Shown: positions 1 through 12,219 of the stretch, piece by piece | Layout of the letters: each line of letters begins with the position of its first letter | Numbering within the stretch: the first letter of the stretch is position 1 | Assembly (NCBI RefSeq): GCF_019097595.1 | Contig: NC_080711.1 | Coordinates: forward strand, 10,832,928 to 10,896,927 | Origin: Hemibagrus wyckioides | Taxonomy: Eukaryota; Chordata; Actinopteri; Siluriformes; Bagridae | Direction of reading: 5' to 3' | Length of the DNA stretch: 64,000 nt | Notes under the pieces: model-generated | What the model saw: the letters and a program-made list of their open reading frames with translations, nothing else | What the model was told of the DNA's origin: nothing | Databases searched by the model: none | Translations under genes and position numbers: made by a program

Positions 1-184
1 GTTTATATAGGACATTTGGCCTTTTTTAAGAGGATTTATCCTAAATGAATATCAATAAAAGGTTCTTTATATTGTTGCAGAAATAGCAAAAGATTTTAGT
101 AAGTTTCTTTCTAGACACTATGAAGAAGAAGAAATATTTTTTTCCAACATTCTATGTTCATGATAGCAAGAAAAGCTTTAATCA

Positions 185-1110
<926 letters not shown>

Positions 1111-1173
1111 ACAGACTAAAAAAAACATATTGTTGAAAAGTAAAAGTACATTGCTTGCAACTGTGAGCATTCG

Positions 1174-1400
1174 ACTAAGGGACGTTAACATTTATGGAAG
1201 AAGTCTCCATTGTCAGCACTTTGTACTGTAATAGTAAGTTGAGCGTGAGAGACTCTACAGGACAGTGGAGTCTGCACTTTTCTACGTTCTTCATCACATG
1301 ACAAGCTGTGTTTTTGTCTTATTAAATTCAACAGAGAAAATACAGTAGAGGATGGTCAGTGAAGGATTGCTTGATCTGCTAGAATGAAAACTTGTCTTAT
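1174..1400 (+). repeat. Dispersed repeat R1, 3' part, copy 1
   Basis: GGGACGTTAACATTTATGG is followed by a GTCTCCATTGTCAGCACTTT block, ACATGACAAGCTGTG, and TGTCTTATTAAATTCAAC. The same ordered blocks recur near 9650-9795 and 31010-31060, which identifies a family within this window. The outer ends are uncertain. No open frame is associated with it. Confidence 0.55.
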
Positions 1401-2379
1401 GGATGTCCCATAATACTGAAAACAACAAAGTGCATTGTGCAGTGCATTAAGAAATTTTCCGGTAATCATTAATCATTAGCAAATCACTGTGTTATAAGCA
1501 GAATAATACACTTTGAATTGTGCTGTTATACAAAAATAAACTTTGGATTATTTTCAAATGGTGTGTTGTGTGTTATTACTTTCTTTAATTCAGTGCAACA
1601 GTAAACAGACTAGCGGCAGTGATGAGTGAGAGTAATTTTCATGCTCAGTCTTAGTATCATCAAGTCATCATAAACTAAATCAGAAGTATTTGTTAAAAGC
1701 ATGATAAACAATGTTTATATATATTTTCACTCAGTTACTCCATAAATAACTCCCTGCTGTCTTGGTGACAAGATATGCATTCATATACTGTATGAATGCT
1801 GTGCAGCTAATCAACATGCAATGTCACAAACTGTAAAAAATACTTTATATGCACAAGATGTTGGCATTATAAGTGGCTTATTTCTTTTTCTCTGCTCTGA
1901 TGCTGCTTGGAAATGCAAGCAGAATTTGGATTAACATTGTTTTTGTGCACTCACGATACAAGGAAGGAAAAAGACATGGGCGCTAATAGCTAACTGTTGA
2001 GTAATGTATTTTTTCCTCCTAAAAACAGTGAGCTCTAGTTAGTTATAGATTGAACCTGTTATTATGTCTATAAGTTAATTGAGCAAAAGCAAATACTTGT
2101 ACATATAGCAGAACTCCATTTAAATGTAAGAAGTGCTAATGAGTGCACAGCCATGTTGTTTTGATATAACTGGCTGAACTAACCTGTTAATCCCTAAACC
2201 ATTTCAAGTTTCCAAGTAGGAATTGCGTGTTTTTGTTTTACCTCTGGTAAGAGGTCAAGAATTACAAGCTGGTGAGGATTATGGATATTGTAGAAATGTT
2301 AGGGAGCACTGTACACAGATGCTCCCATAAATCTGCTTCCAAACCTACCCAAATTCCTGAAAACTGTAATTCTTCACAT
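1401..2379. other. Non-coding stretch, nothing recognised
   Basis: AT-rich sequence without a long open frame, inverted terminal repeats, tRNA-like boxes or tandem arrays that I can recognise. Confidence 0.5.
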
Positions 2380-2900
2380 TTCTGACTGACTGAAAGGATT
2401 CTGGGTATTGCAGTAGTTGTCAGGAGTCAGGAGCTTTGTGCACTGTAACTGCCTCTCAGGGCAAAAACAGTTACCATGTGTGATTTGTTTAGATCCATGT
2501 TTTGTCTCTTCCTCGGTCCTGTGATTTGTTGCTTCCCCATGTATCATGATTAAACTCACATGTTTTCAGTTTTGTTCCTCTTTCATGTCAGTATTTAAAC
2601 CTTCGTGTGTGTTTGTAGCATTGCAAAGTATACATCCTGCATGTTTAAATCATGACTTTACTATGCGTTTTGTCCTGTCTAACCAAGCCTGTGTTTTGTC
2701 TTTGATTTTCTCTTTGACTTGTGTTTTTCCCCTGTTTGTGTCTAGTCCTTGAAGCCCTGTTCTGGCCACACTGAGATCACATCCTGTGTTGACCTGCCTT
2801 TGCCTTAGTGTTTTTGGATCTGTTTGTATTTGTATTTGAATAGAGAAACACTTGCATCCCCGCAGCCTGCCTCTGCCCCTCTATTCATCCGACATCATAC
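2380..2900 (+). repeat. LTR-retrotransposon-like relict (low confidence)
   Basis: T-rich, pyrimidine-biased sequence with repeated TTTTGTCT, TGTGTTTTGTC and CTGTTTGTG phrases ends in TTGCATCC, a G/C-rich stretch and CATCCGACATCA. This resembles the 3' portions of fish LTR elements, and a related phrase (TGCATTTGCATCCAAGCC) occurs at about 8200. No gag-pol frame, primer-binding site or paired LTR is visible. The family assignment rests on remembered resemblance. Confidence 0.3.
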
Positions 2901-3387
2901 CAAGTTGAGAAAAAAACCACAACTAAAAAAATTAAAAATAAAGTTTATTTGTAGGCCTACTGCATAATGTTTAATCATAAGAGCTAACTAAACCATGAAC
3001 CGAGCTGTATTCATGTATTTAGTACATATCTATCATTATATCTCACTGTTATTCATATAGCACAGTGGGTGTGGTTACATTATATTGGTACAAGTTCAGT
3101 GAAAGTTTGATATGCTGAAATACAGAACATCACATTCTTATGACTTAAAGAGATATTCATCTTAAGGAAGGTGCTGCAAATAAGCTGTGTGTGAACTTTT
3201 TTCCTGCAAGACTGGATTGTAATTAAAGGTCATGTCACCTCAAGCATTCACTCACGTCTAAAGCAAACGCACTGGGAGCCCAGTGAACAATCACTGAATC
3301 AGGCTAATCCTCCTCTGTCTTTCAAACTTCAACTTTAACCACTAATTCTGACACCATTGATCATGCATTTGTGCTGAGCTTACTTTT
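2901..3387. other. Non-coding stretch, nothing recognised
   Basis: AT-rich unique-looking sequence with no open frame or repeat structure that I can support. Confidence 0.5.
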
Positions 3388-3420
3388 TTCTTCTTCTTCT
3401 TCTTCTTCTTCTTCTTCTTC
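3388..3420. repeat. (TTC)11 microsatellite
   Basis: Uninterrupted TTC units over 33 bp, flanked by T-rich sequence. Confidence 0.95.
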
Positions 3421-4084
3421 ATCACTTTTTTTGTTTCTAAGATTTAACCATCTTGCCTTTGAGGACTTGCTTTTCTGAGAAAGAAACAGCCTGTAAGAGT
3501 ATGCTGACATTCATCACAAATATGGCATCACATATGGTAGTCCATGTTGGAGACTTTCAGGGAGACATTTGATTTATCTGTGGAGAGCAGATGACGTACG
3601 TTGAGTTTGCTCCTGAAATGTTCATGATGCTCTTTGCCATGTTGGATTTTGTCAGTCTTACATAAAAGCCATGTAAACATTATAATCGTATTGGATTTTT
3701 TTTTTTTTAAATTAAATAGATGATATTAAATTACTTTTTTCTGTTCGTCTATTACTTATTTACATTATTGTTGTTGTTTTTTTAATGGTTTAGCATTTAC
3801 AGCTTTTTAGTTATTACCATCTTTAGAGCTGTGCCTTATTTGTATTTGTGTTGATTTGATTAATGATTTCTGTTCCATACAACATTCACTGATTCAGAGC
3901 AGAAATTAAAAACAGAAAGTCAAAATCCTACCCCAACCCCATTAGTTATAATATATATATATATAAAGGAAGTAACTTTTTTATTTTTCAGTTTTACATA
4001 ACAAAAGTCCATGTTTTTCCAACCATTTATTTCCTTTTGGTTAAATGTGATTAAAAAAATTTACAGATTAAATACAGTATGCTT

Positions 4085-4135
4085 TGGATTGTAGCATACC
4101 CAGAGTTAGTGCAAACTTTTGCACTCAACTGTATA
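4085..4135 (-). repeat. Possible lone Tc1-type terminus with a small palindrome
   Basis: Read on the minus strand, the block begins TATACAGTTGAGTGCAAAAG. This has the look of a fish Tc1-like end next to a TA. It contains a perfect 8-bp palindrome at 4108-4125 (AGTGCAAA, CT, TTTGCACT). I found no matching partner end nearby, so this is either a solo end of a decayed copy or chance. Confidence 0.3.
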
Positions 4136-4276
4136 TGAGGTCATTTGAAATAATCAGCCATGTGTCAAACCAGCCTGAAAAGCATTGCTCATTTGGTATA
4201 TAATTGTACACTGAGAAAATCCATTTCAATTTCTCCTCCTGAAACAGAAACAAGAAATACCCTATAGGGCGATAAT

Positions 4277-4279
4277 TTT

Positions 4280-4347
<68 letters not shown>

Positions 4348-4348
4348 T
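4277..4348. repeat. (TTTC)18 microsatellite
   Basis: About 72 bp of near-perfect TTTC units. The reverse strand gives a spurious Lys-Glu-Arg-Lys repeat frame. Confidence 0.95.
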
Positions 4349-5289
4349 GCTTGGACTGGTTATGACAAACAGAAAAATTTCATATGTAATCTTAATTTCC
4401 TGCATATAATTATATAAATAACATGTGATCAAATGATAAATAAAATATTTCAACAAATGATACCTGGAACAATCCACATGTAAATAATTCTCATTTTTTG
4501 ACGACCAGCAAATCCTAAGTACATGTAGCTGAACATCAATTTAAGTCCAATATTTCTTTGAATAAAATCCTGGACTGCATCTCAGGCCTAGATAATTGAA
4601 TACATAGAATATCAGCACCTTCATCATAGCTTGTTTGTGCCTCAGAATCAAGCCACTGTAGAGTTATTCATCACTCAGTTAGAACACTTACTATTCTTTC
4701 TCTATTTTGCTACAATTAGTTTAATCACAACATACTGAATACAAATGTAGAAAAAAAAAAACACTCCGGATAAGAATGTTCTAGATACTGTTCAGTTTGG
4801 GGGATAAATTATCTTTGACACTTCTCTGGTCAGAACATCTGACTGGTATTTTATAAAGTTATGATGAAAGTTAGAGCTGCTTCTTCATAAGCTCTGTTTG
4901 GGTTTATAGAGCTAAGCTTCATGCTTTTCAGCTTGTCACTTTCCACAGGCAAACATATTCCATGGACTTATGCACCTCTGTAATGAAAATGCAGTGGGTT
5001 TATTTGGTTTATTCCACTGTTGCGGCTCCAATTTAACTTTTCTCTTGCAAAGAGAGCTCTTTTTTTTATCATCCTGCCGTTGCTTTATATTGCTTTCAGA
5101 GATAGAAAGGTTAAGGATGTGTAGCCAAGCACTAAAGCTTCTGCGCTGTTGATATAAAGAGGTTTCTCCTTTCACCAGCTATTAGGCTGACACACATATA
5201 CCGGCAGTTGTAGGTTTTTGCTTTAATGCTATTTGAACAACGGAGAATTTCATTTAGACAGATAGATTCATGCCAACATCAGTATATCT
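4349..5289. other. Non-coding stretch, nothing recognised
   Basis: Unique-looking AT-rich sequence with short chance frames on both strands at about 4936-5175. No recognised motif. Confidence 0.5.
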
Positions 5290-5555
5290 GTTTCCCCGTC
5301 CTGATCAGCAACACCACCTCTAGCACCAATACCCTGAACACCGGTGCTCCCCAGGGCTGTGTGCTCAGTCCACTGCTGTTTACACCGCTGACTCATGACT
5401 GTGCTGCAAAGTACAGTGCAAATCACATCATCAAGTTTGCTGATGACATTTCGCTTGTGGGCAACAATGAGTCAACATACAGAGAGGAGGTGAACCAGCT
5501 CACAGAATGGTGTAGAGACAGCAATTTATTTCTTAATGTCGATAAGACCAAATGA
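5226..5555 (+). pseudogene. Reverse transcriptase fragment of a CR1/Rex1-like LINE
   Basis: The 109-codon frame has RT homology from about residue 27. The palm motif NTGAPQGCVLSPLLFT is at residues 38-53, and the catalytic FADD box is at residues 71-74 (5436-5447), both standard for non-LTR reverse transcriptases. The region after FADD (EEVNQLTEWCRDSNLFLNVD) also matches the usual LINE continuation. The first 25 or so residues look like flanking sequence read in frame. Translation stops at 5553-5555, and similarity continues downstream only in broken frames, so this is a dead 5'-truncated copy. There is no endonuclease domain. Confidence 0.8.
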
Positions 5556-6464
5556 TGGTTTTTGACTAAAGGAGGACTCAAGTAGACCACTCATCATTGT
5601 CAAAGGCATTTTGGTGTGCACATGAGGGAGAACGTCTACTGGACTCTCAACACCATCGGCCTCGTTCCCATTTTCACCACCATCTACAAAGGGATGATAG
5701 AGAGCATCATGACCAGCTGGCTCATCCTGTGATACAAGAGCTGCACAGACTTCACAGACTCTCTGACTGCAGGACTCTACAGCAGATTGAGAGAATAGAT
5801 TAAATGATCATCAGAGCATCGTTATCAACCATCATGTACTGTTATAGGTTGTCTAGAGAAATGAAATACACTGCTATAATGTATACAAGTTACACTATAC
5901 TGCCAAAAGTTTTGGGACACTCCTTCAAATCATTGAATTTAGGTGTTGTTTTTCAGGGGTTGGGCTTGGCCCTTAAGTTCCAGTGAAAGGAACTCTTAAT
6001 GCTTCAGCATACTTAGAAATTTTGGAAAATGTTATGCTTCCAAACTATCAACAGTTTGGGGATGACCCCTTCCTGCTCCAACATGAGTTCGACACCAGTG
6101 CACAAAGCAGGGTCCATAAAGACATGGATGAGCAAGTTTGGTGTGGAGGAACTTGACTGTCCTGAGTCCTGACCTCAACCTGATAGAACACCTTTGGGAT
6201 GAATTAGAGCAGAGACTGCAAGCCAGGCCTTCTTGTCTAACATCAGTGCCTGACCTCACAAATGCACTTCTAGAGGAATGGTCAAAAATAAACACAATCC
6301 TAAACCTTTCCAGAAGAGCTGAAGCTGTTGTAGCTACAAAGGACAGGCCAACTCCATATTACATTCATGTGCATGTAAAGGCAGATGTCCCAGAACATTT
6401 GCCAATATAGTGTATACAGGGGAAGGACAATAAAATGTGCATGACTTGACTCTACTTGACTTGA
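5290..6464 (+). mobile_element. 5'-truncated CR1/Rex1-like LINE, interrupted by a Tc1-type element
   Basis: The + strand carries the C-terminal half of a reverse transcriptase, then degenerate post-RT coding sequence (5597-5800). Next comes a 3' UTR whose terminal part is GGACAATAAAATGTGCATG followed by imperfect CTTGA repeats at 6442-6464. The 3' UTR is split at a TA by the Tc1-type element at 5893-6412; sequence on both sides belongs to the LINE. A second copy of the same tail, with ATGACAATAAAAGC and tandem CTTGA units, lies at 57255-57353, which supports the boundary. The 5' truncation and short tandem tail fit LINEs of the CR1/L2/Rex1 group. The exact clade is inferred. Confidence 0.75.
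5893..6412 (+). mobile_element. Tc1-type deletion derivative, second family (520 bp), TA duplication, inserted in LINE 3' UTR
   Basis: TA flanks at 5891-5892 and 6413-6414. The left end begins CACTATACTGCCAAAAGTTT, and the right end is the inverted match CCAATATAGTG, preceded by AGATGTCCCAGAACATTTG. Inside, the + strand keeps the C-terminal catalytic part of a Tc1-like transposase. The last catalytic acidic residue sits in NLIEHLWDELEQRL (around 6178-6220), and the sequence then runs to the transposase end. The region of the second catalytic Asp (around 6080-6130) is recognisable but frameshifted. The N-terminal DNA-binding domain is deleted. This terminus differs from the 480/13239/19228 family, so it is a separate Tc1 lineage. 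Confidence 0.85.
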
Positions 6465-6605
6465 TATGTTTTAAATATTTCTTTCCAGCATTTTCCGACA
6501 AAGAACATTGTGGCATATAATTAAAGACAAATTCTGGATCCCTAAAACTTTAATTTTATTGTTTTTTCTAGTGAGTACCTTTTTACTATTTCGATTGATT
6601 TGGTT

Positions 6606-6610
<5 letters not shown>

Positions 6611-6643
<33 letters not shown>
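6611..6643. repeat. (GT)16 microsatellite
   Basis: Uninterrupted GT units over 33 bp. Confidence 0.95.
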
Positions 6644-6645
<2 letters not shown>

Positions 6646-6649
6646 TTTG

Positions 6650-8029
6650 GTGTTAGTCGTTATCAATATTAACCTACATCTCTGCTTATAAACCCATGAA
6701 GGTATTACATGTTTTATGCATGTTTCATAAATTGATGGAATCTGAACTGAGTTGAGCCATGGCACTATTATGCAGTGCAGGGAGAGGAGAGCTCCATTAA
6801 CAAGGTCACGTGTGCAGGGACGCTGCTGTATGTCTCACCAAATTACATTATTAATCAAGCCACATAAAGCACCTCATCTCAAGGTCAGTGCAGGACCATT
6901 ATGTCCCTGAAAAAGGCCTTGACTCAGTGTAGTGTGGTTTCTTATTTTTCTTCAGATTTTTGTACATTTTTGCTACAACAGAATTTTGGAAACTACGCTT
7001 CTTATAGAATGGCCATGGAACTGCACACTTAAAACAAGCTTCTAGCTGAACAATAGAGCTCCAGTTTAGGATTAATCTACAGTACTAGCTAAGATAAGAA
7101 AATGCTCAAAAACAAAATGCCAGTACTAAATGTTTTATATTGTTTTATTCAATCTGATCATGTGCTGAATACCGTACAGTGATACCTTTTGATTTATAAT
7201 CAATTGGCAATTTAGGCAATGAAACTTTAACAAAAAAAATCTTTTCAACAACACATTAGACTTATACCTAAAATTCTTAGAAGTGGAATTGTTGAAAGCA
7301 GGAAGAAATTTAATTCCTGGAACGGCTTCAATCTCATTTATTAGTATTATTATTATGATGATTCTTCCAAAAAAAAGACTTTTAGTAAAAAATAGTCTAA
7401 AATGTCTAAAATCTATCAATAGCTCAGCACTGAATCTATGATTTCTTAGAAGTGGCATAAGAATGAGATGAATGATGTGAGGCAAATTATTAAATATGCA
7501 CTTAAAACCGGAGCAGACATTCAGAATGTCTACGTTTTAAAAGTCGTCGCCGTTCTTGCTTCATGCTGTGTTTCGTTAAAAACCAACCATAACTTTTGTT
7601 TGAATTGCAAGCTATTTATTCAGACCAAAAAACTAATTAAACTTATGGCCTGTCATGTGTTCTTTTGTGTGCTTTCATTGAACAATGTGTGCTTAGTCCA
7701 TCTACATTTAGTTTCCACTCCAAAGCCAGTTTATAGAGTAAATAATCCACTTTGTTTAGGTTCATTACACCCATTTCACATGGACCTTCTCAATTACTGC
7801 TGATGATGTGTTATTGATGTGTTACAGCGAAGCAGGATGAAAAATATAAACCCAAACAGACATCAGACAGTTGTTTTACTCTTTGTTATCACTTGACACA
7901 GATAAACTACATGAATCTATAGTCTGGTCTAGAAAGAAATGTTGCTTCTTCGTAGCATTCTGAGTATTCTGTTGGAGCTAAAGTCAAAAATGATCCATCT
8001 TGCGACATTAGTTAACAGCAAACAGTCTG
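6650..8029. other. Non-coding stretch, nothing firmly recognised
   Basis: Unique-looking sequence. Open frames of 111-116 codons on the two strands near 7135-7803 show no domain or motif and overlap head-to-head at 7468-7485, as chance frames do. Confidence 0.5.
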
Positions 8030-8230
8030 ATGTGGATGCCAAGTCTTGTATTGTTGTGTTCTGACTAGATCCAGTTATTGTTTTGTTTGTCTAGTTTAAC
8101 TCATTCCTAGATATGAATATTTGTCCGGCTCCTGATTCTGTTTATTGCTTTGCATTTTTTGGTTGGTTTGCTGTGATTTTGATAAATAAACTCATCCCTG
8201 CATTTGCATCCAAGCCTGTGAGATTCCTGA
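8030..8230 (+). repeat. LTR-like relict fragment (low confidence)
   Basis: T-rich text with GTCTAGTTTAACTCATTCC, GGCTCCTGATTCTG, and an end reading AATAAACTCATCCCTGCATT then TGCATCCAAGCCTG. This resembles the polyadenylation end of fish LTR elements and the end of the relict at 2380-2900. No coding sequence or second LTR is present. Confidence 0.3.
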
Positions 8231-9311
8231 CATAGACTGAATACCACTGTAATTTTTGTATTCTGAATGTCCCATAGCTACTTGTATCCTGTTACCTCCC
8301 ACAGCGTGAGCTCTATACTATAAATGAGCGCTCTGAGTTGATTTAGACATTTGTTGAATGGTCTGGCAAATTAATATTTATGAAAGCCAAAGTTTTCCCC
8401 CCAAGTTTTATGTATTAAATAAATCAGGCTGCAGTGAAGGAAATTAAATGAATCTTGTTACTTGAGGTGTAAATTCACAGCAATTATTACATTCCTGAAA
8501 TGGCATCCTCTGTGAAATGCATACGAAAGTAGAAGCATGTGTTATACTGATTTCATTTTCCCTCTGGCTTGTTTCCAGAGACTAAATTGTTAATTGAACA
8601 CAATGGTGTGTGATTCATCGATCCTACAGCAGGTCTGTGACAGGAGGTAGAACGGTTGCTGTTGGAGCTGTAAGTGCAGATCCTGGGGCTGATATTCTGA
8701 TTAGATGTGTAGACAGTTCTTTACCTTGCTGAAGTAAATGCAATCGAATCGATGTTCCAGTTGAGAAACTGCAAAGTTATATATGTCTACCTTCTTCCAT
8801 ACTTATTCATCTTGTCATATTTGGCGTAGTATCTATAGCTTTTACTAGCACAATACTCCTATCATGCAACCCAATCACGCCACATCAAAATAATTTTGTA
8901 GGTAAACTTATACATTATTTCATTACCCCTTTTCTATATATTTTCCTATACAATCTTTCCTTACATTGTCCAGGTTAAAAATGGTGGGTTTTAAACAGCT
9001 GTTCTGCAGCAAGTTTTGCAGATGCAGAGTTTTCCAGCATCTCTCGGAGGCTCTGAAGGGCACCAGGTTAATGCCAGCTTGTCCTTCCCTTCAGCCACGC
9101 TAAAAATGTAACTCATCATTTATGCTCTCCTGATGTAATGAGACAAGTCCCAGTGACAGTCACATTTCCACAGCCTGAAGAGTCTGTCTCCCTTCCTCAT
9201 GTGTAAACGTTTCCTATCTATCACCATATCTGAACTGTGAAACCAGGGAAGATGGCTTCAATGATTTATTCAGAGACCAGTGTACACAACATTGGACCCT
9301 TATCCCATTTG

Positions 9312-9840
9312 TACTGTTAAATTCTCGAGTGGTCAGAGGTTGTTGGTAAATGTACCACAGCAGCGCTGTCTATATTTCTGATCACAGGTTTTATATTCAA
9401 TTCAGTTTAATTACATTTTGTTTCTTGGACACTGGACAATGTACATTGTTACATATATCACATTATACATTCATAAATTACATGTATAAACAAAATATAT
9501 AAATTCGGGACACAAAGTATGAATGTTTAATTTTTAAGCTAGAGATGACAATGGCAAAGACAAAATATTATTTCCTAAGTAACATTTAATTTATAGGCTC
9601 TTATATGGTAGATAAGTGGAAAAAATAAGGACAGCATAGAGAAGGAAATGTTTTCAACATTAATGGAAGGTGTCTCTAGTGTCAGCATTTTGTTAGCAGT
9701 ACGTACATTCTTCAGCATGGAAAAGCTCTTTCCACTTCCTTACGAACATGACAAGCTCTTTTGCTGCTGTTGTTGTTGTCTTATTAAATTCAAGAGAGGC
9801 TGCTAAGCGAATGACTGTTTACAGATGCTTTATCACAAAG
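9312..9840 (+). repeat. Dispersed repeat R1, copy 2 (both parts)
   Basis: The 5' part is at 9320-9405 (GTGGTCAGAGGTTGTTGGTA, CAGCAGCGCTG, ATCACAGGTTTTATATTC). The 3' part is at 9650-9800 (ACATTAATGGAAGGTGTCTC, TAGTGTCAGCATTTTGT, ACATGACAAGCTCTTTTGC, GTCTTATTAAATTCAAGAGAG). These ordered blocks recur at 1174, 14220 and 30765. The middle is poorly conserved. Confidence 0.55.
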
Positions 9841-10032
9841 TGATAACAGAAACAAACTTATTACCTAGACATTCCACATCATTAAATATGACTAGAAACA
9901 GGTTTTAAAATGTAATCTACTACCACAGAGTTAGCATTAGAGTAGAGCTACAGTCATTATTGGACATGACAAACATTTACATTTTTCATAAGCATAACTC
10001 ACATAAGCTATATTTTAAAATGTTTGTCATAT

Positions 10033-10063
10033 GAAGAAGAAGAAGAAGAAGAAGAAGAAGAAA
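10033..10063. repeat. (GAA)10 microsatellite
   Basis: Uninterrupted GAA units over about 30 bp. Confidence 0.95.
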
Positions 10064-10256
10064 AAGGAGGAGGGTTGCCAAATCCACTAGTTGCACTTTC
10101 AGTAGGAATATATGAATCATTGTGAGTTTGTGAGCCAGCTCACTGAGCCATTTCTGTTCAGTATAATTGTACTCTTCCTCATACAGTTTTGTTTAATTAT
10201 GCAAGAGTTCTATAAACAAGAAATTACTATCATGTAATGTGCATTTCAGATACAGT

Positions 10257-10477
10257 TGTTGATCTTTCGGCTGCTCCCTATGTGTGTGAGGGGTCGCCAC
10301 AGCAGACCAACTGTTCCTCACAACAACTTGGCACGGGTTTTTGCACTGGATGCCCTTCCTGGCGCAACCCTCCCATTTTTATCCGGGCTTGGGACCGGCA
10401 CTGCATCCAGTGGCTGGGGTTTGGGCACTGGCTGGGAATCGAACTCGGGTCTTCCGCATGAGCCACCAGTGCCCTTA
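10257..10477 (-). mobile_element. tRNA-derived SINE (type A) with 15-bp target-site duplications
   Basis: On the minus strand the tRNA-like head begins near 10475. It has a box A-like TGGCTCATGCGG (about 10457-10468) and a box B, GAGTTCGATTCC (about 10437-10448). The body follows, then a tail with GGAAGGGCATCCAGTG, CTGTGGCGACCCCT and GGGAGCAGCCGAAAG. That tail is common to many teleost retroposons. The copy is flanked by CATTTCAGATACAGT (10242-10256) and CATTTTAGATACAGT (10478-10492), a 15-bp direct repeat with one mismatch. This defines the insertion exactly and indicates a fairly recent event. A + strand relative lies at 54413-54672. Confidence 0.88.
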
Positions 10478-10572
10478 CATTTTAGATACAGTATGACCAA
10501 ATAATTGGCTTATTTTAGATCCATCAACAAAAATAGTTCCCACATAACCCACAGCTGGATCGAGTGTTGCGT

Positions 10573-10585
10573 GTTGCTAAGCAAC
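10573..10585. promoter_or_regulatory. RFX-type X-box-like palindrome
   Basis: GTTGCTAAGCAAC consists of two RFX half-sites in inverted orientation with one base between them, within a slightly longer palindrome TGTTGCTAAGCAACA. It lies in unique sequence just beyond the SINE at 10257-10477. Motif match only; there is no promoter or gene context to support function. Confidence 0.35.
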
Positions 10586-10599
10586 ACACAGATTGACTG

Positions 10600-12219
10600 A
10601 CAGCCTGGAGTAAGTGTACACTATAATAACACTTTCAGTGTAACAAACTCGTGCTAGAATTGGCAATTTATGTCACAAGACACAGGTACTTTGGTGTAAT
10701 ACAAACAGTGACATATCCCAGTGTTGTTATACTTACTTTATAATTTTTAATAAATTATTTTTAAAAAATAACATTTATTATCGATACTTCCTGTGGTATA
10801 AGAGAAATGAAAAACTTTATTGCTTTTGTAATATAAATGTTTTATTGCTTATTTATTATTACTGTTATGGTATTTCTGTTTATAATTCACACTCTTGATA
10901 GTAATCTCCAAACAATTCAACCCATCTGATTTCCAGCGCAGCAGCCACATGTCCATGTTTGACATGTTTATGAGATTAGAGATATCAAAGGACAAAAATA
11001 TAACACCAGAATTCTATCAGAAATCACGTTGCTAGACTTTGTAACCTTTTTAGTAAAATGACTGTGTTTGATAAGCCATACAAAATTGCTATGCAAAAAT
11101 GATGGTCTATGCAAAAATGTTGCTTCAAAGGGCACTGGTTTACTGGTTTGAGAGATTTCTTGTCTCCATTCTCTGCAAAGTCTTGGGCCCAAATCCCACC
11201 ACTGCCTGCGGGCACTAAAAATGAATCACCCTTAAGAAGTTTTCCTTTAACCAGCTTGAGTGAGCATCATACTGAATGATAAATTCCACAAGTTCAACTT
11301 GTGGGCCCTTTTACAAATTTGACCGATGAGCTTCGGCATAACGTGATTTTTGTAATCTTATTTCAAGGTCAGCAATATAACCATGACCCTGTGCTTTAGT
11401 AGGCTACTCACTCTCAGAGCTTATGTTGTGTCACAGCTCGGGCACTTTAGCTAACACTGTTATTCATTATGTACCACTGTTCTCTAGAGGGTCCTTCAGA
11501 CCAACATAAATGGGCTGCTGCATGTGGTGCAGTCAGCAGCATGCGCAGGATGTCTTTTTATTGCGTCTCACCATGAAGCCCGTTGGGAAAACGAGCGCAG
11601 GCTGCTTCACTATACTCTGCTATATTTTACTGATCCTGGATCAGTGATGCTTACCGCACTGTTGCCCTTTATGATCTGTAATCTATGCTTATTAAACAAG
11701 GTGCCTATGCTATTAGGAGTCCAAAATGAGTGCTAATGACCGAGCTGCCGGCAGCGTCTGCCTTCACAATACTGTCTTCCATTTATAGTCGCTGCATTAG
11801 GGCTATAATTCAGACTGTTGTGCATCACTGGGTTTAAAAATATGCTCATCTTCTTTTTTTTTTTTCATTATATTTCACTGAAAGGATTTGGAGAGGCCTG
11901 TAGTCAAAGTATGCTGTGCATAATGTGTTGCCTTGATTCATCAATTATTTTTAAATTCTATAAAATGTCCATTTCAGTGTGTAATCATGAGGAAGTAGTT
12001 GGGGGAAAAAAAATTTGAATTAAACGCATTTAGAGCTGAACGTCCACCAATGACAGATGGCTGAATTACATCACCTCCAGATGATAGAGAAGACAGAGAT
12101 AAGACAATGATGTGCTAGTAAATCATGACTTTCTCACATAGTTACTTTCCCCCACAATACAGCCTGAAACTATGCCTTTCAAAATTGTACTTATATAATC
12201 TCTTCCTCTTGTTTTCTCT
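10600..12219. other. Non-coding stretch with one short perfect palindrome
   Basis: Unique-looking AT-rich sequence. At 11286-11304, CCACAAGTT and AACTTGTGG form 9-bp inverted arms around one base. No coding or mobile-element signature was recognised. Confidence 0.45.

Noticed and set aside
4262..4477. Lys-Glu-Arg-rich frame on the minus strand
   Set aside because: Direct translation of the (TTTC)n microsatellite.
10257..10504. Overlapping open frames on both strands
   Set aside because: All fall inside the tRNA-derived SINE; no coding function.
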